From Phycisphaerales bacterium (GTDB taxonomy: Bacteria > Planctomycetota > Phycisphaerae > Tepidisphaerales > Tepidisphaeraceae), in assembly GCA_028288945.1 (NCBI GenBank), contig JAQGHH010000170.1:1-8138 (forward strand): a stretch of 8,138 bases of DNA, written 5' to 3'. The stretch's first letter is position 1; every line of letters begins with the position of its first letter. Below the pieces are notes generated by a model. The model had not been told where the DNA came from and ran no database searches. It worked only from the letters and a program-made list of their open reading frames with translations. Positions 5,697 to 8,138 of the stretch are shown in pieces. The position numbers were made by a program, and so were the translations under genes.

Positions 5697-7211
5697 TTAC
5701 GCAGCGCGGCGCGAGAGGACTGAGGTTTGGGCACGCGCAATGGCGCCCGAGGCGCCGGGCCGCCGCATCAGCCGGGGGATTACGCCGCTGGCGCTTTCCC
5801 ATGTGGCGGCGATCATGAAACGCAACGCATGCCCGGCGGAACGGGCGCGGGGCTCGTGCAGGAAGGGGAGGAAGCCCGCCACCGCCGCCAATCGCAACGC
5901 GGCGGCGCAGACGAACAGCACGTCGTAAAAGGTCGCCGGCCTGAAGCCGGGTAGCGGAGTCCAATGCCAATCCTTTAGGATCTGCGCAATGCCGCCGGCC
6001 ACCAAGCCCCCGGCGCAGCCGGCGAGGTTGATGATCACGCTGTTCACGGCGACGTAGCTGGTCCCGCCCCGGCGGTCGGTCGAGCCGGCGAATTCCAGCA
6101 CGAAATTAAAGTTGGCGATCTCCACCCCCGTCCAAAGCGCCGCCCCAGCCGCCGACAAGACGTAACCCAGCCATTTGTCTTCGGGCGTCAATAGGCACCA
6201 CGCCAATCCCACCGGCACCGACCCCAGCGCCGCCAGCACCAGCAGCGGCTTCTTGCCCATCCGGTCGGCGGCAATCCCCCAGATCGGCAGCACCAGTAAC
6301 TGTGCCGCCATCGGCGCGACCAGCAGCATGAGCTGCGCGCGAGTGTTGTTCACCTTCACCACGTCCAGCAAATAGAGATTGGCGAACTGCCCGACCAGTT
6401 GAACCGCGAACGTCAGGATTCCCACGAAGCCGGCGAAGAGCAGGAATCGCCGATCGCGCAGCGGCCCGGCGAATGAACGCAACAGCAGTCTCGGCGGCTG
6501 CGGCTCGCGCGGCACATCCGGCACGAACTGAAAGAGCGTAATGTCCGCGATCCCGAAGACCGCCGCACACAGGAACAGGATCGCACACCAATGCAGCACC
6601 GCCGTCGGGCCTTGCACGCCCTGGCGGTCGAGGAACATCCCCGCGAACAACGCGGCGGGGATGGCTGTCAGCATTGCCCACTGCCGCCGGCGCGAAAAGT
6701 ATTTCCCGCTGATCCGCGCGGGGACCACGTCCGCCATCCAGCTCACCCACGCCGGCCCGCCCGTGCCCTGCCCGCAGTGCATGACGAAGGTGAGCGCGAG
6801 GAAGACGAACATGGCCTCCCCGGCGGCGGCCCCGCCGAAGCGGCCGAGCATCCAGACGGGCACCAGCGCGATGGGGAACCACATGAAGCGCTGGACATAA
6901 AGGCCCCAAAGGAAGATCCGCCGTCGTTTGCCCGTCGCGTCAATGAGGAAGCTCGCCGGCACGGACGCCAGCGACGCGATGAACGGCAGCGCGGTCAGTA
7001 CGCCGAATTGAAATGGAGAAGCGTGCAGCGACTGCGCGAAGAGGGTAAGCGGCGCGCCCGAAGTCGCCGTGAACCACACCGCACCGAACACCCACCCGAG
7101 CGTGATCAATCCCAATGACCGGCGCAGTGCCGATGCCGGCCGCGGGCCGCTCAAGGGCAGGGTTCGCGTCGGTGCAGATGAAAGGCTTGGAGGAGACGGC
7201 GTGAGGTTCAT
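5697..7211 (-). CDS. Major facilitator superfamily (MFS) transporter
   Basis: From ATG 7211 the protein is 504 residues, normal for MFS, with roughly twelve hydrophobic segments starting at about 32 (SLGLITLGWVFGAVWF). An MFS motif-A type loop lies between helices 2 and 3 (IDATGKRRRIF, 90-100) and its equivalent in the second half (GIAADRMGKKPLL, 312-324). GQGTGGPAWVSWMADVVPAR (147-166) followed by ISGKYFSRRR (167-176) is a block I associate with a planctomycete-type MFS group. The C-terminal tail (about 453-504) is hydrophilic and Arg/Ala-rich. It is an inner-membrane carrier; substrate and direction are not inferable. The frame remains open upstream to TTG 7316, but no start there has a Shine-Dalgarno. 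ATG 7211 is preferred because it gives a short, ordinary cytoplasmic N-terminus, though it too lacks a clear ribosome site. The gene converges on 5020-5589 and diverges from the malic enzyme gene. Confidence 0.88.
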   Translation of the reverse strand: MNLTPSPPSLSSAPTRTLPLSGPRPASALRRSLGLITLGWVFGAVWFTATSGAPLTLFAQSLHASPFQFGVLTALPFIASLASVPASFLIDATGKRRRIFLWGLYVQRFMWFPIALVPVWMLGRFGGAAAGEAMFVFLALTFVMHCGQGTGGPAWVSWMADVVPARISGKYFSRRRQWAMLTAIPAALFAGMFLDRQGVQGPTAVLHWCAILFLCAAVFGIADITLFQFVPDVPREPQPPRLLLRSFAGPLRDRRFLLFAGFVGILTFAVQLVGQFANLYLLDVVKVNNTRAQLMLLVAPMAAQLLVLPIWGIAADRMGKKPLLVLAALGSVPVGLAWCLLTPEDKWLGYVLSAAGAALWTGVEIANFNFVLEFAGSTDRRGGTSYVAVNSVIINLAGCAGGLVAGGIAQILKDWHWTPLPGFRPATFYDVLFVCAAALRLAAVAGFLPFLHEPRARSAGHALRFMIAATWESASGVIPRLMRRPGASGAIARAQTSVLSRRAA

Positions 7212-7584
7212 TGCGTTACGGCTCAGTCTTGGCCCTGCTTCTATCGGCCGGATCGGCCCGATAGCCATCGTCACAATCGCGGGAAGTTTCTTTGGGGCAA
7301 AAGTTCCGGTTTGCAACTCGCGGATTTCCGAATAAGTCGATATCGCGGGCCGCCATTGTTGAGTAGGGTGCCGCCCGCAAAGGGCGATGGGAATCCGTGG
7401 GACACCCTTCCGCCCGCATGGGCCTACTTGCTCTCAGCCGCAGCCTGAGAACCACCCGTTCCGCCCAACCCGCGCCGCACGCGACCCGGCACCAGCCTGG
7501 GGCGCTCGCGTCGTTATATCACCCGTTGACGCCTGCGACTCGCGCGGCGCAAAGAGGGATGATCAACACAATGGAGTGTGACAC
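7212..7584. other. Divergent spacer between MFS and malic enzyme genes
   Basis: This must contain the promoters of both flanking genes, but none is convincing. TTATAT (7514-7519) is the only good A/T hexamer before the malic enzyme gene and has no fitting -35 box. Other structure: CCGCCCGCA at 7371-7379 and again at 7410-7418, each followed by GGGC; AGGGTG (7365-7370) facing CACCCT (7403-7408); and TCTCAG (7432-7437) facing CTGAGA (7445-7450). Short frames on the plus strand here lack ribosome sites and recognisable proteins. Confidence 0.4.
7573..7576 (+). promoter_or_regulatory. Ribosome binding site of the malic enzyme gene
   Basis: GGAG sits 8 nt before ATG 7585 and decides the start over an out-of-frame ATG at 7571. 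The protein N-terminus it gives matches the usual start of the family. Confidence 0.6.
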
Positions 7585-8138
7585 ATGGACAATATTTTTC
7601 GTGAAGATGCGTTGGCCTATCACTGCCGGGACGGAAAACCCGGCAAGATTTCCGTCACCGCCAGCAAACCGCTGGTCACGCAGCGTGATCTAAGTCTCGC
7701 CTACACGCCCGGCGTAGCCGTGCCCGTGCTCGAGATCGAGCGCGATCCGGAGCTGGCTTACCGCTACACGGCCAAAGGGAACCTGGTCGCGGTCATTTCC
7801 GACGGCACCGCGGTCCTGGGCCTGGGCAACCGCGGGCCGCTGGCGAGCAAGCCGGTCATGGAAGGCAAGGGCGTGCTCTTCAAGCGGTTCGCCGACGTCG
7901 ATGTGTTCGACATTGAACTGGATGTGAAGGATCCGGATGAGTTGATCCGGGTCGTGGCGGCCCTCGCGCCGACGTTCGGCGGGATCAATTTGGAAGACAT
8001 CAAAGCGCCCGAATGCTTTTACGTGGAAGAAACCCTCAAGGCGATGCTCGACATTCCGGTCTTCCATGACGACCAGCATGGCACCGCCATCATCACTGCC
8101 GCGGGGCTTATTAATGGACTCAAGCTCGTCGGCAAAGA
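7585..8138 (+). CDS. maeB: NADP-type malic enzyme, N-terminal 184 residues (gene cut by right window edge)
   Basis: The protein begins MDNIFREDALAYHCRDGKPG, typical of the bacterial MaeB group. It oxidatively decarboxylates malate to pyruvate and CO2 with reduction of NAD(P), in the cytoplasm. Visible signatures are LAYTPGVA (38-45; Y40 as catalytic tyrosine), ISDGTAVLGLGNRGP (71-85), the GKGVLFK block (94-100; K95 as catalytic lysine), NLEDI (135-139) and FHDDQHGTA (160-168). Metal ligands are expected at E137, D138 and D162 or D163. ATG 7585 has GGAG (7573-7576) 8 nt upstream. The NAD(P)-binding domain is only beginning at the edge. It cannot be seen whether the gene is the short form (about 400 residues) or the long form with a C-terminal phosphotransacetylase-like domain (about 750), so the symbol and cofactor are by family resemblance. 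Confidence 0.93.
   Translation, partial: MDNIFREDALAYHCRDGKPGKISVTASKPLVTQRDLSLAYTPGVAVPVLEIERDPELAYRYTAKGNLVAVISDGTAVLGLGNRGPLASKPVMEGKGVLFKRFADVDVFDIELDVKDPDELIRVVAALAPTFGGINLEDIKAPECFYVEETLKAMLDIPVFHDDQHGTAIITAAGLINGLKLVGK

Overview
The window is GC-rich bacterial chromosome with five protein genes and a few well-formed hairpins. Its gene content recalls Planctomycetota: a large secreted CehA/McbA-type metallohydrolase, a secreted DUF2141 protein, an MshEN-type secretion ATPase, long intergenic spacers and weak promoter signals. This placement is inference from gene flavour; another GC-rich phylum such as Verrucomicrobiota or Acidobacteriota is not excluded. No mobile element gene, CRISPR array, tRNA or rRNA was seen.

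Layout. From the left edge to 865 (minus strand) lies the N-terminal half of a GspE/PilB-type secretion or pilus ATPase, cut by the window edge. A 670-bp spacer follows (866-1535) with no convincing gene. It carries an exact 14-bp direct repeat upstream of the ATPase gene and, at its right end, two plus-strand intrinsic terminators in tandem that have no evident gene to terminate. Three plus-strand genes follow: a secreted PHP-fold metallohydrolase (1536-4085), an exported DUF2141 protein (4345-4887) and a small Ala/Ser/Gly-rich protein of unknown function (5020-5589). A strong hairpin at 5635-5675 separates this group from a convergent MFS transporter gene on the minus strand (5697-7211). A 373-bp divergent spacer separates the transporter from the start of a malic enzyme gene (7585 to the right edge, plus strand), also cut by the window.

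How the genes relate. This does not look like one pathway. The ATPase serves type II secretion or type IV pili. The metallohydrolase and the DUF2141 protein are both predicted to be exported and may share a transcript, although 259 bp separate them. The MFS protein is an inner-membrane carrier of unknown substrate. The malic enzyme is central carbon metabolism (malate to pyruvate). The items most worth a second look are the orphan tandem terminators, the direct repeat upstream of the ATPase gene, the [S/T]-[I/V]-D-[K/R] repeat linker in the ATPase, a substituted metal ligand and long uncharacterised C-terminal region in the metallohydrolase, and the unknown protein at 5020-5589.
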